Assembly (NCBI RefSeq): GCF_009848495.1
Contig: NZ_WWEP01000008.1
Coordinates: forward strand, 1-64,000
Reading direction: 5' to 3'
Length of the DNA stretch: 64,000 nucleotides
Source: Flavobacterium sp. MK4S-17
GTDB lineage: Bacteria; Bacteroidota; Bacteroidia; Flavobacteriales; Flavobacteriaceae
The notes below the pieces were generated by a model. It was not told the DNA's origin. It saw nothing but the letters and a program-made list of their open reading frames with translations, and did no database searches. Positions 30,529 through 39,821 of this stretch are shown here, piece by piece. Position numbers and translations under genes: made by a program. Positions within the stretch are counted from its first letter, which is position 1. Each line of letters starts with the position of its first letter.

Positions 30529-32301
30529 TTAACGTATGGTTATTTCATAAGGCATAATAGTTTGTGCACCCCTTAACTGGCTGGCACGCCTTATGCGCTC
30601 AATCATTTTATAATTTTCCTGGCCTACCTCTTCCTTAATAAATTCCTCTTTGGTTTTTGCAAAAGGCATTCCGCTAAGGCTTTTCAGTATATCATCAACC
30701 GAACGCTCAAACTGCGGGTATGCCTGGGTGGTATAGCTGTCTGTTTTACCTAATTTGGCAGCATAGGCTACAGCTTCATCAAGCCCGCCAAGCTCATCAA
30801 CCAAGCCGTTTTTAACAGCATCGCTTCCTGTCCATACCCTTCCCTGGGCAATGGCATCAACCTGCTCAAAAGTCATTTTGCGCCCTGTAGCCACGCGGTT
30901 AACAAATGTGCTGTAAATGTCTTCTATACTTTCCTGGATAATATTCCTTGTTTTATCCTGTAACGGTGTAAACAGGCTGTAGCCGGCAGCATTGCTGTGC
31001 GTGCTTACCTGCTCGGTATGTATGCCCATTTTATTGGAAATTCCGGTAAAGTTTGGCAGTACCCCAAACACACCTATAGAACCTGTAATGGTATTCGGTT
31101 CAGCAAAAATCCTGCTGGCATTGCATGAAATATAATAACCGCCCGATGCCGCAAGGTTACCCATAGATACAACAACCGGCTTTTTCTTTTTGGTAATTTC
31201 TATTTCCCTCCATATAAGTTCAGAGGTTAGGGCATCGCCACCCGGTGAATCTACCCTTAGCACTATAGCTTTTACATCTTTATCCTCACGTGCTTTTTTT
31301 AATGATTCCCTCATGGCACCTTCACCAATAATATTGATGTCGCCCTCACCGCCCATTATTTCACCCTGAGCATAAATAACGGCAATTTTGTCTTTAGCGG
31401 CAGAAAGCAGGTCAGATAATGCATTTGCTTTTACATAGTCTAATATGGTTACGCTGTTATAATCTTCCTCTTTCTTTACTTTTAAAGCCTTACGGATGCC
31501 GTTATGGAATTCGTCCTCATACCCAAGTTTGTCCACAAGCCTTGTCGCTTTTGCCATTTCGGCCGTCCTTGCCGAAAGGTTTTCGGCTATGCTGTTAAGG
31601 CTGTCCACAGAAATTTTCCTGCTTTTTGAAATGTCGCTGGCAACCGCGCTCCATATAGAGTTAAGCAGCACACTTATCTGCTCCCTGTTTTCAGGGCTCA
31701 TTTCGTTGCTTAAAAAAGGTTCAACGGCACTTTTATATTTACCGTGGCGTATAACTTCCATCTTAATGCCTGTTTTCTCCTGAAGGTCTTTAAAAAACAT
31801 AACTTCAGAGGACAGTCCTTTAAAATCAAGGCTTCCTATAGGGTTCAGGTATATAGTATCGGCTACGGAATTTAAATAATAATCGGTTTGTGAAAAGCTG
31901 TCGGCATAAGATACCACAAATTTTCCTGACTTTTTAAAGTCTTCCAGCCTGTCCCTTAATGCCTTGGCCTGCGCCATCCCTAAAAATGAGTTGGTATTGG
32001 TAAGGGTTATACCCTTTATTTTTTTGTCGTCTTTTGCAGCTTCAATAGCATTTAATACATCAGTAAGCCCTTCTTTGGGTTCAGAGTCAAGCATACTGAA
32101 ATCCTTATAAATAAATTTTCCGGCATAATCCTGAGTAACATCACTTATGTCAAGCTCTATTACCGAATTGTCTTTAACTTTTACAACATCTTCATTACTG
32201 CTGCCTGCAGCAACGCCGATTATTATAATTACCATGAAAAATATAAAACAGAACAGGAACAGCCCCACTATAGTGGACAGCACATTTTTTAAAAACTGCA
32301 T
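30529..32301 (-). CDS. sppA: Signal peptide peptidase SppA, 67-kDa type
   Basis: SppA is an inner-membrane serine protease that degrades cleaved signal peptides. The 590-residue length and two-repeat structure match the long type. The N-terminal membrane helix is at about 8-33. The likely catalytic lysine is K190 (HGKYKSAVEPF) in the first half and the nucleophile is S386 (NLAASGGYYISC) in the second, about 196 residues apart as in the E. coli enzyme. The RVDSPGGDALTSE strand is also typical. Its start is divergent from folK. Confidence 0.95.
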   Translation of the reverse strand: MQFLKNVLSTIVGLFLFCFIFFMVIIIIGVAAGSSNEDVVKVKDNSVIELDISDVTQDYAGKFIYKDFSMLDSEPKEGLTDVLNAIEAAKDDKKIKGITLTNTNSFLGMAQAKALRDRLEDFKKSGKFVVSYADSFSQTDYYLNSVADTIYLNPIGSLDFKGLSSEVMFFKDLQEKTGIKMEVIRHGKYKSAVEPFLSNEMSPENREQISVLLNSIWSAVASDISKSRKISVDSLNSIAENLSARTAEMAKATRLVDKLGYEDEFHNGIRKALKVKKEEDYNSVTILDYVKANALSDLLSAAKDKIAVIYAQGEIMGGEGDINIIGEGAMRESLKKAREDKDVKAIVLRVDSPGGDALTSELIWREIEITKKKKPVVVSMGNLAASGGYYISCNASRIFAEPNTITGSIGVFGVLPNFTGISNKMGIHTEQVSTHSNAAGYSLFTPLQDKTRNIIQESIEDIYSTFVNRVATGRKMTFEQVDAIAQGRVWTGSDAVKNGLVDELGGLDEAVAYAAKLGKTDSYTTQAYPQFERSVDDILKSLSGMPFAKTKEEFIKEEVGQENYKMIERIRRASQLRGAQTIMPYEITIR

Positions 32302-32433
32302 AGTAGTAAAATTTAATTTTGAGTATAAGTTGCAAAAGTAAGCAATATGTTACACGTTAAAGCATAATTAGTAACAGCCTAAATTTATTAACAAGCCTTA
32401 TCCTTTGCTTTTGTTTTGTTTACTTTGCAAACT

Positions 32434-33582
32434 ATGAGTTTTCAAAACACCGTAATACTATCTATAGGCAGCAACAGGGGGAACAGGCTGGAAAACATAC
32501 AGCAATGCATTAATTATATTCACCACAGCATAGCCACTGTTGTAAAGGTTTCCGGATTATATGAAACGCCATCTTGGGGTTTTGAAAGCGATGATTTTTA
32601 TAACTGTGCGTTGCTGGTACACACCGCCAAATCTGCCGAAGTTTTACTGCAAAGCATTCTTACTGCAGAAAAAGTAATGGGGCGTGTAAGGAGCGATGAA
32701 AAAGGCTACCAGCCCCGTACTATAGATATTGACATTATTGCCTTTAATAATGATGTTATAACAGGTGAAAATTTAGAAGTGCCACACCCCAGGATGGCGG
32801 AAAGGAATTTTGTGCTGTACCCGTTAAGGGATTTGCTTCCCCAGTGGGAGCACCCTGTAACACAAAAAAACATTACTGCCCTTATAGCGTCCTCAACTGA
32901 TAAAAGTAACTGCAGGTGGGTACAGAAACTTGGAAGCCCTTTAGATAAATTCAGCCTTAGTGGTTTTAATTATGTAGCTATTGAAGGTAATATTGGGGCG
33001 GGTAAAACAACACTGGCAGGTAAAATATCGGAAGACTTTAATGCTAAGCTGGTTTTAGAGCGTTTTGCTGATAACCCGTTTCTGCCAAAGTTTTATAAAG
33101 ACCAGGGACGCTATGCCTTTTCATTGGAAATGTCTTTTCTTGCTGACCGTTACCACCAGCTTTCGGATGATTTGGCACAATTTGATTTATTCAGGGATTT
33201 TATTGTAGCAGACTATCATATTTTTAAATCGCTTATTTTCTCAAAGGTTACACTAAGTGAAGACGAATACCGCCTGTACCGTAAACTTTTTGATATAATA
33301 TACAAGGAAATGCCGAAGCCTGACTTGTATATTTACCTCTACCAAAATACAGAACGGCTTTTGCAGCATATAAAAAAGAGGGGGCGCAGTTATGAGCAGG
33401 ACATAGAGGGCGCATATCTTGAAAAGATAAACAGGGGATATTTTGATTATATTAAATCTCAGGCAGGGCTAAATGTGCTGGTTATTGATGTGTCTGACCG
33501 TGATTTTGTAAAAAATCAGGAAGATTATATCTGGATTTTACAACGCATTGAGGAGGCCCGTAATACAAAACCTACCTTATAA
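32434..33582 (+). CDS. folK: FolK-deoxynucleoside kinase fusion
   Basis: I start at the ATG at 32434 (382 residues). Residues 1 to about 160 are HPPK (FolK), which adds pyrophosphate to 6-hydroxymethyl-dihydropterin in folate synthesis: SIGSNRGNRLENIQ, the metal-binding RTIDIDII (95-102) and VPHPRMAERNFVLYPL. Residues about 178-382 are a deoxynucleoside kinase with P-loop GNIGAGKT (185-192), ERFADNPFLPKFY, and the DRYHQLSDD and lid RGRSYEQDIEG segments. Such fusions occur in Bacteroidota. The gene overlaps the convergent T9SS gene by 11 bases. Confidence 0.93.
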   Translation: MSFQNTVILSIGSNRGNRLENIQQCINYIHHSIATVVKVSGLYETPSWGFESDDFYNCALLVHTAKSAEVLLQSILTAEKVMGRVRSDEKGYQPRTIDIDIIAFNNDVITGENLEVPHPRMAERNFVLYPLRDLLPQWEHPVTQKNITALIASSTDKSNCRWVQKLGSPLDKFSLSGFNYVAIEGNIGAGKTTLAGKISEDFNAKLVLERFADNPFLPKFYKDQGRYAFSLEMSFLADRYHQLSDDLAQFDLFRDFIVADYHIFKSLIFSKVTLSEDEYRLYRKLFDIIYKEMPKPDLYIYLYQNTERLLQHIKKRGRSYEQDIEGAYLEKINRGYFDYIKSQAGLNVLVIDVSDRDFVKNQEDYIWILQRIEEARNTKPTL

Positions 33583-35644
33583 GGCTGAAGTGGCCTTTAA
33601 TTTCAGGAGTTTTATCATCAAGCTTTATTATATACCAGTAATCGGTTGCAGGCAGCTTTTGGTTGTTAAATGTGCCGTCCCACCACAGCTGTGCTCGGTT
33701 TAACTGTATTATTAACTTACCGTAGCGGTCAAAAATATCAATAGTTGCTTCAGGGAATGATGCCATACCGGCAATGCTGAATACATCATTAACACTATCA
33801 TTGTTAGGTGTAAAAAATTTTGGGATGAGAAAAACCGTAAATTCTTTAAAGTCCAATCCGCATCCGTTGCCTGATTTTATATAAGCAATATAGCTGCCCG
33901 CTGAAAGATTAACAAATGTGTTGGATGACTGGTAGTCAATGCCGTTTAAGGAATACTCATAATTATCCTGGTCATTTCCTGTAACTACTATAGTAGCCCT
34001 GTCGGAATTTACCATTACAACCTCAATAACCGGTGAAGGCAGGGCTGTAACCGTAAAAGTTTTTACAGCTACACAGCCGGAAGCATTAGTTAATATTACA
34101 TCATAAGTTCCTGCTTCACTAACCTCTATAGTTTGTGTTGCTTCGCCACCGGGCCATTCATAATCCACATCAGTAAGTCCTGCATCCAGTATTACTTTAT
34201 TGCCTGTGCAAAAAACCACGCTTTCATCACTAACCTCAAAAGCAGGGAAAAAATTTACGGTTACAGCTTCCCTCAATGAGGTGCAGTTGTTGTGTACAGC
34301 TTCGGCATAAAAAGTAGTATTGCCTGTAATTACAGGGCTGGTTATTGTATTGCCCGAACCAATAAGCGTACCCCCTGAAGGTGCGTCATACCAGTTTATT
34401 GTACCTGCTGTTGCAGCAGCTTCAAGTTGTACCGTACCTTCGCCACAAAGGGTTATAGGGCTTATTGGTGTTACTACGGGTATATTGTTAACCGTTGCAG
34501 TTACTGCGGTACGGTTTGCATTACAGCCTGCCGCAAATGCAGAAACATAGTAAGTTGTTGTGGCTGTTAATACAGGTGTGGTAAAACTTGACCCTGTGGC
34601 AAGCGCGCTACCGCCGCTTTGGGCATCATACCAGTAAATTGGGGTGTTATTGCCTGAGGCTTGTAATGTAACCGTACCCTGTCCGCAAACCGAGGCCGGT
34701 ATTACGGAAGTTATGCTCGGTACAGTAATTTCTGTGCTGGCAGAAATATCTATAGGGCTATCGCCCGGCATACCGCCATACTCTACAATATAGCCTTTTG
34801 GCTCATACACACCGGTGCTGCCATTGTTGGGCAGGTCGTTCCATGAGCCGCGAATGCCCACACCCGGTGCTGTAACATGGGCATAATCTTCATCGCCTGC
34901 ATTGTTAGGTTCACCATTATTCCAAAAAGCAAAATTAGGGGTAGAGCCATTGGCACCGCCAAACCAAAATATTGCGCCAGCTTCCGGGCCGGTTACCCAT
35001 TTCCATATCCCTTCCGTTTCTGCATCCGAACCGCCAATCCAGCCTGTTCCTGTAGCCTGTTCACCACATAACTGGGCTTCATCAGGGGATAATATGGTGG
35101 CGAGGTATCCCTGCCTGCCATAATATGTACTGTTTTGTGCCGCTGTCCTCGCGCTTGTCCAACTTATAAATGGTTGCGAGATAAAGCGGTAGTAATGCCC
35201 TGTAGAGGGCAGGTAGTTGGCTTCGCCTATAGTTATGGAAAAACGCCTTATGCCGGCTGAAGGTGTAGCAGATATGTTGGAGTAAACAACATTTAGTACT
35301 GCAGCTTCCAAATCTGCATGTGGAATATTTTGCCCATTTATGCTTCTTATGGAAAGTTTGGCAGAAACCGCGTCCCAACTGGCGGTAAGCCCGGTATTAG
35401 TCCCGCTAAGGCTTAATATATCCTGCCCGTTAACATAACCTTCGGATATTTGTATGTAAATACCATTAAGTAGCAAACCGGGGTCGTTAATGCTGAATGA
35501 ACCGGCAATATTCATAGGGCTGCCCGGACAGTATATCTGGCTTCCTGTAGCCGCAAGCACAGGTGTACTTTGGGCTTTTATTCTTCCTGTATAGAATATG
35601 ATTAGCAGGAAAGCAAGAAATAAAGGGGCTTTGGATGTGTTCAT
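33572..35644 (-). CDS. T9SS type B cargo with C-type-lectin and Ig-like domains
   Basis: I start at the ATG at 35644, which gives a signal peptide (about 1-25, ending IKAQ). The 690-residue product has an N-terminal cohesin-like beta region (about 26-125). A C-type-lectin-like domain follows (about 140-290), with WIGGSDAETEGIWKWVTG, the sugar-type motif EPN in NNGEPNNAGDEDYAH, and a WNDLP motif. At least two Ig-like repeats ending TTYYVSAFAAGC / TTFYAEAVHNNC come next, then a gliding-motility-associated type B sorting domain (FFTPNNDSVNDVF...IFDRYGKLI). EPN and WND motifs suggest calcium-dependent mannose/glucose-type binding (inference). It may act in surface attachment. Confidence 0.92.
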   Translation of the reverse strand: MNTSKAPLFLAFLLIIFYTGRIKAQSTPVLAATGSQIYCPGSPMNIAGSFSINDPGLLLNGIYIQISEGYVNGQDILSLSGTNTGLTASWDAVSAKLSIRSINGQNIPHADLEAAVLNVVYSNISATPSAGIRRFSITIGEANYLPSTGHYYRFISQPFISWTSARTAAQNSTYYGRQGYLATILSPDEAQLCGEQATGTGWIGGSDAETEGIWKWVTGPEAGAIFWFGGANGSTPNFAFWNNGEPNNAGDEDYAHVTAPGVGIRGSWNDLPNNGSTGVYEPKGYIVEYGGMPGDSPIDISASTEITVPSITSVIPASVCGQGTVTLQASGNNTPIYWYDAQSGGSALATGSSFTTPVLTATTTYYVSAFAAGCNANRTAVTATVNNIPVVTPISPITLCGEGTVQLEAAATAGTINWYDAPSGGTLIGSGNTITSPVITGNTTFYAEAVHNNCTSLREAVTVNFFPAFEVSDESVVFCTGNKVILDAGLTDVDYEWPGGEATQTIEVSEAGTYDVILTNASGCVAVKTFTVTALPSPVIEVVMVNSDRATIVVTGNDQDNYEYSLNGIDYQSSNTFVNLSAGSYIAYIKSGNGCGLDFKEFTVFLIPKFFTPNNDSVNDVFSIAGMASFPEATIDIFDRYGKLIIQLNRAQLWWDGTFNNQKLPATDYWYIIKLDDKTPEIKGHFSLIR

Positions 35645-35678
35645 CCTGTAAAAATATAAAAATATACCAAAGGTTGCT

Positions 35679-36209
35679 TTAATGAGCCATTTTTTGAAAG
35701 ATATCCCATACAACTATTCCTGCACTTACCGATATATTCAGGGAATGCTTTGTGCCAAGCTGGGGTATTTCGATAGTTCCGTCACATAGTTTTATGGCGT
35801 CCTGGGATACCCCTTTAACTTCATTGCCAAAAACTACGGCATACTTCGTGTCTGTTTCAGGAGTAAAATCATTCAGTAAAACTGAGTTTTCCACCTGCTC
35901 TACAGCCCATACCGAAACCTGTTCCTGTTTAAGGCTTTCAATAACATTAAGCACATTTTTACGGTATTCCCATTCTACTGTATCTGTAGCCCCCAGCGCG
36001 GTTTTGTGTATTTCCTTGTTGGGTGGTGTGGCAGTAATGCCGCACAGGTATATTTTTTCTATTAAAAAGGCATCAGCAGTGCGAAAAACCGAACCAATAT
36101 TGTGCAGGCTCCTTATGTCATCCAGTATAATTATAACCGGTGTTTTTTCGGCGGCCTTAAAATCTTCAATACTCTTGCGTTCCAGTTCGCTATTAGCCAA
36201 TTTTCTCAT
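35679..36209 (-). CDS. SpoU/TrmH-family RNA 2'-O-methyltransferase
   Basis: I start at the ATG at 36209 (176 residues), not an upstream TTG. SPOUT motifs are present: ILDDIRSLHNIGSVFRTADAF (motif 1), VVFGNEVKGVSQDAIKLCDGTIEIP (motif 2) and HSLNISVSAGIVVWDI (motif 3). These form the knotted SAM-binding site. The target is a tRNA or rRNA ribose; which one cannot be told. It lacks the extra RNA-binding domains of larger members. It is divergent from mutS and 34 bases upstream of the lectin-domain gene. Confidence 0.9.
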   Translation of the reverse strand: MRKLANSELERKSIEDFKAAEKTPVIIILDDIRSLHNIGSVFRTADAFLIEKIYLCGITATPPNKEIHKTALGATDTVEWEYRKNVLNVIESLKQEQVSVWAVEQVENSVLLNDFTPETDTKYAVVFGNEVKGVSQDAIKLCDGTIEIPQLGTKHSLNISVSAGIVVWDIFQKMAH

Positions 36210-36336
36210 GCTGTTTAATTTGTATTGCTGCAAAAGTAAGTATTATAATTTTTTTAATTTATCCACCATTTACCAACAAGGGTAGCTGTTTTTTTGGATT
36301 TTGATTAAATTCGCCTTTTACTTAAATTATAATCCT

Positions 36337-38946
36337 TTGGCATCTACAAAAGAAAAACAGGTTAAGGAAACCCCGCTAATGAAGCAGTATAACAGCATTA
36401 AGGCGAAGTACCCTGATGCGTGCCTGTTATTCAGGGTGGGAGATTTTTATGAAACCTTTGGCGAAGATGCCATAAGGACAGCAGGAATATTGGGTATTGT
36501 ACTTACCAAGCGGGGTAATGGCAGCGAAACTGAAACGGCGTTGGCGGGCTTCCCTCACCACTCGCTAAATACTTATTTGCCCAAACTGGTAAAAGCAGGG
36601 CTTCGGGTAGCGATATGCGACCAGCTTGAAGACCCTAAAATGACAAAGACTATTGTGAAGCGTGGTGTAACCGAACTGGTAACACCGGGAGTTTCCATGA
36701 ATGATGAGGTACTTCAGTCTAAGTCAAATAACTTTTTGGCATCAGTTTATTTCGGCAGGAAAACAGTGGGCATATCATTCCTGGATATCTCAACAGGAGA
36801 GTTTTTAACAGCGCAGGGCAACGAGGAATATATAGATAAACTCCTTCAGAATTTCAGCCCCAGCGAAGTGCTTGTGGCTAAAAATGAAAAAGGCGCTTTT
36901 AAAGATGCCTTCGGTGAAAATTACCATACGTTTTACCTGGAGGACTGGATTTATAAGGAAGATTATGCCTTTGAAAGCCTTACGTCACACTTCGGAACCA
37001 ATTCACTAAAAGGTTTTGGAGTAGAGGAGTTGCAGGAAGGGATAATAGCATCGGGTGCAGTGTTGTATTACCTTTCGGAAACACAGCATAACAAAGTGCA
37101 GCACATAACTGCCATACAAAGGATTGCGGAGGATGCTTATGTGTGGATGGACAGGTTTACCATAAGGAACCTGGAGCTTTATCACAGTACAAATCCAAAC
37201 GCTGTAACCCTGCTTGATGTAATTGACAGGACACTTTCACCCATGGGTGGGAGGCTGCTGAAACGCTGGCTGGCTCTTCCGCTAAAGGATGCTAATAAAG
37301 TAAAAGCACGCCATGAAGTTGTGGCTTATTTAAAGGAAAATAAAAGTGTACTGCAAAAAATACAGCAGCAGGTTAAGCTGATATCTGATATGGAAAGGCT
37401 TATTTCCAAAATAGCCACAGGTAGGGTATCTCCGCGTGAAGTGAACTATCTTAAAGATTCGCTTGATGCCATAGTGCCTGTAAAACAGCTGGCACTGGAA
37501 AGCGATAACGAGGCTTTAAGGGCAATAGGCGACAGCCTGCACAGTTGCGATTTGCTGCGTGAAAAGATAAAAAGCACTCTGCATGCCGAAGCTCCTGTTT
37601 CCATAAATAAAGGAAATGCTATAGCAAAAGGAATAAATGCAGAGCTTGATGAGCTTAGGAGTATTGCTTATTCCGGTAAAGAATATCTTGACGGGATAGA
37701 GGCGAGGGAGGCGGAGCGTACCGGCATTTCATCGCTTAAAATTTCCTTTAACAATGTTTTTGGCTATTATATAGAAGTGCGTAACACGCATAAAGATAAG
37801 GTGCCGGCAGAATGGATACGCAAACAGACCCTTGTTAATGCCGAAAGGTACATAACAGAGGAATTAAAAGAATATGAGACTAAAATATTAGGTGCAGAGG
37901 AAAAGATACACCAACTGGAAACACAGTTGTTTGAACAACTGGTGGCCTGGATAGCCACTTATATTAAGCCTGTGCAGCTTAATGCATCGCTTATAGCGCA
38001 GGTGGACTGCCTTGCTTCTTTTGCGCAGCTTGCTATTGACAATAAATATGTTTGCCCTGAAATTGAGGACAGTTTTGAACTTGATATAAAAGAGGGGCGG
38101 CACCCTGTTATTGAAAAGCAATTGCCTGTAGGCACGCCGTATATTACCAATGATGTATATCTTGACAGGGAGTCGCAGCAGATTATAATGATAACCGGGC
38201 CCAATATGTCGGGTAAATCAGCCATATTGAGGCAAACGGCACTGATTGTACTGCTTGCTCAAATGGGCAGCTTTGTTCCTGCCCAGCATGTGCGGATGGG
38301 CGTAGTAGATAAAATATTTACAAGGGTAGGGGCTTCCGATAATATTTCGATGGGAGAATCAACCTTTATGGTGGAAATGAATGAAACGGCCAGCATATTG
38401 AATAATATATCCGACCGAAGCCTTATACTGCTGGACGAGATTGGCAGGGGAACCAGTACTTATGACGGTATATCCATAGCCTGGGCAATAGCTGAGTTTT
38501 TACATGAGCACCCGGCAAAGCCAAAAACCCTTTTTGCCACCCATTATCATGAGTTAAATGAAATGCAGGATATATTTGCCCGCATACAAAACTATAATGT
38601 ATCGGTAAAAGAACTTAAAGACACAGTGCTTTTTATCCGCAAGCTTGTTAAGGGCGGCTCTGCACACAGTTTTGGAATACATGTAGCTAAAATGGCAGGA
38701 ATGCCCCAGGTTGTTATACAAAAGGCGCAAAAGCTGCTTAAAAAGCTTGAGAAAGACCATAGCGGCGAAGCACTGGCAAATGTGAAGGCATCGGCAAAGG
38801 AAGAAATGCAGCTCAGCTTTTTTAATCTTGACGACCCATTGCTGGAGGAGATAAAAGAAGAAATAGTAAACCTGGATATTAATACGCTTACTCCTGTAGA
38901 GGCTTTAATGAAACTGAATGAGATAAAAAGGATGCTGGCTAAGTAG
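36337..38946 (+). CDS. mutS: DNA mismatch repair protein MutS (TTG start)
   Basis: MutS recognises mismatches and starts repair. I place the start at a TTG at 36337, giving [19 protein letters not shown], which resembles the N-termini of flavobacterial MutS proteins; there is no in-frame ATG before residue 15. The 869-residue protein has the mismatch-binding [11 protein letters not shown] (Phe-Tyr-Glu-Thr-Phe) near residue 34, Walker A GPNMSGKS (621-628), Walker [16 protein letters not shown] and the ATHYHEL motif. Length and domains are standard. Confidence 0.95.
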   Translation: MASTKEKQVKETPLMKQYNSIKAKYPDACLLFRVGDFYETFGEDAIRTAGILGIVLTKRGNGSETETALAGFPHHSLNTYLPKLVKAGLRVAICDQLEDPKMTKTIVKRGVTELVTPGVSMNDEVLQSKSNNFLASVYFGRKTVGISFLDISTGEFLTAQGNEEYIDKLLQNFSPSEVLVAKNEKGAFKDAFGENYHTFYLEDWIYKEDYAFESLTSHFGTNSLKGFGVEELQEGIIASGAVLYYLSETQHNKVQHITAIQRIAEDAYVWMDRFTIRNLELYHSTNPNAVTLLDVIDRTLSPMGGRLLKRWLALPLKDANKVKARHEVVAYLKENKSVLQKIQQQVKLISDMERLISKIATGRVSPREVNYLKDSLDAIVPVKQLALESDNEALRAIGDSLHSCDLLREKIKSTLHAEAPVSINKGNAIAKGINAELDELRSIAYSGKEYLDGIEAREAERTGISSLKISFNNVFGYYIEVRNTHKDKVPAEWIRKQTLVNAERYITEELKEYETKILGAEEKIHQLETQLFEQLVAWIATYIKPVQLNASLIAQVDCLASFAQLAIDNKYVCPEIEDSFELDIKEGRHPVIEKQLPVGTPYITNDVYLDRESQQIIMITGPNMSGKSAILRQTALIVLLAQMGSFVPAQHVRMGVVDKIFTRVGASDNISMGESTFMVEMNETASILNNISDRSLILLDEIGRGTSTYDGISIAWAIAEFLHEHPAKPKTLFATHYHELNEMQDIFARIQNYNVSVKELKDTVLFIRKLVKGGSAHSFGIHVAKMAGMPQVVIQKAQKLLKKLEKDHSGEALANVKASAKEEMQLSFFNLDDPLLEEIKEEIVNLDINTLTPVEALMKLNEIKRMLAK

Positions 38947-39026
38947 GGCGTAAAAAAAATCTATAAATTAAAAATAAGGTTATCAGAAAGTTATGTTTTT
39001 TTGTGTAATTTTTTTTGAAAAAAGCC

Positions 39027-39056
39027 TTGCAAAATTGAATTTATGTGCTACATTTG
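39027..39056 (+). promoter_or_regulatory. Promoter of the tRNA operon
   Basis: TTG (39027-39029) and TACATTTG (39049-39056), 19 bases apart, match the Bacteroidota pattern exactly. Transcription would begin about 35 bases upstream of the first tRNA. Confidence 0.85.
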
Positions 39057-39096
39057 CATCCGCAATACTGAAGCAAACAGCGGTAATTGATATAAT

Positions 39097-39169
39097 GCGA
39101 AAATAGCTCAGTTGGTAGAGCGCCACCTTGCCAAGGTGGAGGTCGCGGGTTCGAATCCCGTTTTTCGCT
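39097..39169 (+). tRNA. tRNA-Gly (GCC)
   Basis: The 73-base cloverleaf has the acceptor stem GCGAAAA/TTTTCGC, the D-loop TAGCTCAGTTGGTAGAGC, and the anticodon stem CCACC/GGTGG with loop TTGCCAA (anticodon GCC at 39150-39152 region of the loop start 39148). The T-arm is GCGGGTTCGAATCCCGT with a T discriminator base. The CCA end is not encoded. tRNA-Leu follows after 17 bases. Confidence 0.97.
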
Positions 39170-39186
39170 CAACACTACCTAATTAA

Positions 39187-39272
39187 GCTCGAGTGGTGGA
39201 ATTGGTAGACACGCTGGACTTAAAATCCAGTGGGCAGAAATGCCCGTGCGGGTTCAAGTCCCGCCTTGAGTA
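39187..39272 (+). tRNA. tRNA-Leu (UAA)
   Basis: This 86-base class II tRNA has the long variable arm (TGGGCAGAAATGCCCGT) and the anticodon loop CTTAAAA (anticodon TAA at 39221-39223). The acceptor stem is GCTCGAG/CTTGAGT with two G-T pairs, and the discriminator is A. CCA is not fully encoded. Confidence 0.96.
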
Positions 39273-39278
39273 CAGATT

Positions 39279-39312
39279 AAAAATCCCGTATAGTAATTAT
39301 ACGGGATTTTTT
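39279..39312 (+). terminator. Terminator of the tRNA operon
   Basis: The arms AAAAATCCCGTATA and TATACGGGATTTTT, with a 5-base loop and further T residues, lie 6 bases after tRNA-Leu. Confidence 0.9.
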
Positions 39313-39373
39313 GTTTTTGGAAACTTCCTCAGGCTTTTTTCCTATACAGGATTTTCAGCAAAATACGGCAAAT

Positions 39374-39398
39374 AAAAAAGCCCCGCCTTGCGGAGCTT
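39374..39398 (-). terminator. Terminator after the small acidic lipoprotein
   Basis: On the minus strand, AAGCTCCGC pairs with GCGGGGCTT (one mismatch) around a 3-base loop, followed by a six-T run. It lies 27 bases after the lipoprotein stop codon. Confidence 0.85.
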
Positions 39399-39425
39399 TA
39401 AATGCTTTAACTAGATGTCGTCTAA

Positions 39426-39629
39426 TTACTCAGCAGCTGGAGTTTCAGCAGCTGGAGCAGCAGTAGTATCAACAGCCATAGTATCAACAGCTACAGGCTC
39501 TTCAATAACTGTAGTCTCTTCAACTGTAGTCTCTTCAACTGGAGTTTCTTCTTTAGCAGTTTCTTTGCAAGAAACGAAAGAAACACTCATCATAGCTACT
39601 AGTGCTAAACTTAAAACAACTTTTTTCAT
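39426..39629 (-). CDS. Small acidic Thr/Glu/Val/Ala-repeat lipoprotein
   Basis: This 67-residue protein has a signal with a likely lipobox (FVSC, C21). The mature part is low-complexity acidic sequence built from short tandem repeats (VEETTVEETTV, then AVDTMAVDTTA, then APAAETPAAE). No known domain is visible. It has a full promoter and its own terminator, so it is a real single-gene unit and probably well expressed. A role as a surface or periplasmic spacer lipoprotein is only a guess. Confidence 0.85.
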   Translation of the reverse strand: MKKVVLSLALVAMMSVSFVSCKETAKEETPVEETTVEETTVIEEPVAVDTMAVDTTAAPAAETPAAE

Positions 39630-39665
39630 CTTACTAAATTATAAAGGTTAATTATTAATTCGGAG

Positions 39666-39693
39666 CAAAGATATAAATTTTTTGACATCGCAA
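39666..39693 (-). promoter_or_regulatory. Promoter of the small acidic lipoprotein
   Basis: On the minus strand, TTG (39693-39691) and TATCTTTG (39673-39666) are separated by 17 bases, matching the Bacteroidota consensus. The ATG is 37 bases downstream at 39629. The rest of the gap to 39821 is AT-rich with no gene. Confidence 0.8.
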
Positions 39694-39821
39694 AATAAAT
39701 ATCGATAAATTTTTTATAAATCTTTTATTATTGAAATACAATATATTATGGTGCAATTATAGCTCAAATTCCTAAAAAATTTCTCTTACAGATGCAAAAC
39801 CTGTGTAAGAATATTTCCGGC

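Noticed and set aside
36301..36336. Upstream TTG start for mutS
   Set aside because: The extra residues do not resemble MutS N-termini, while the TTG at 36337 does.
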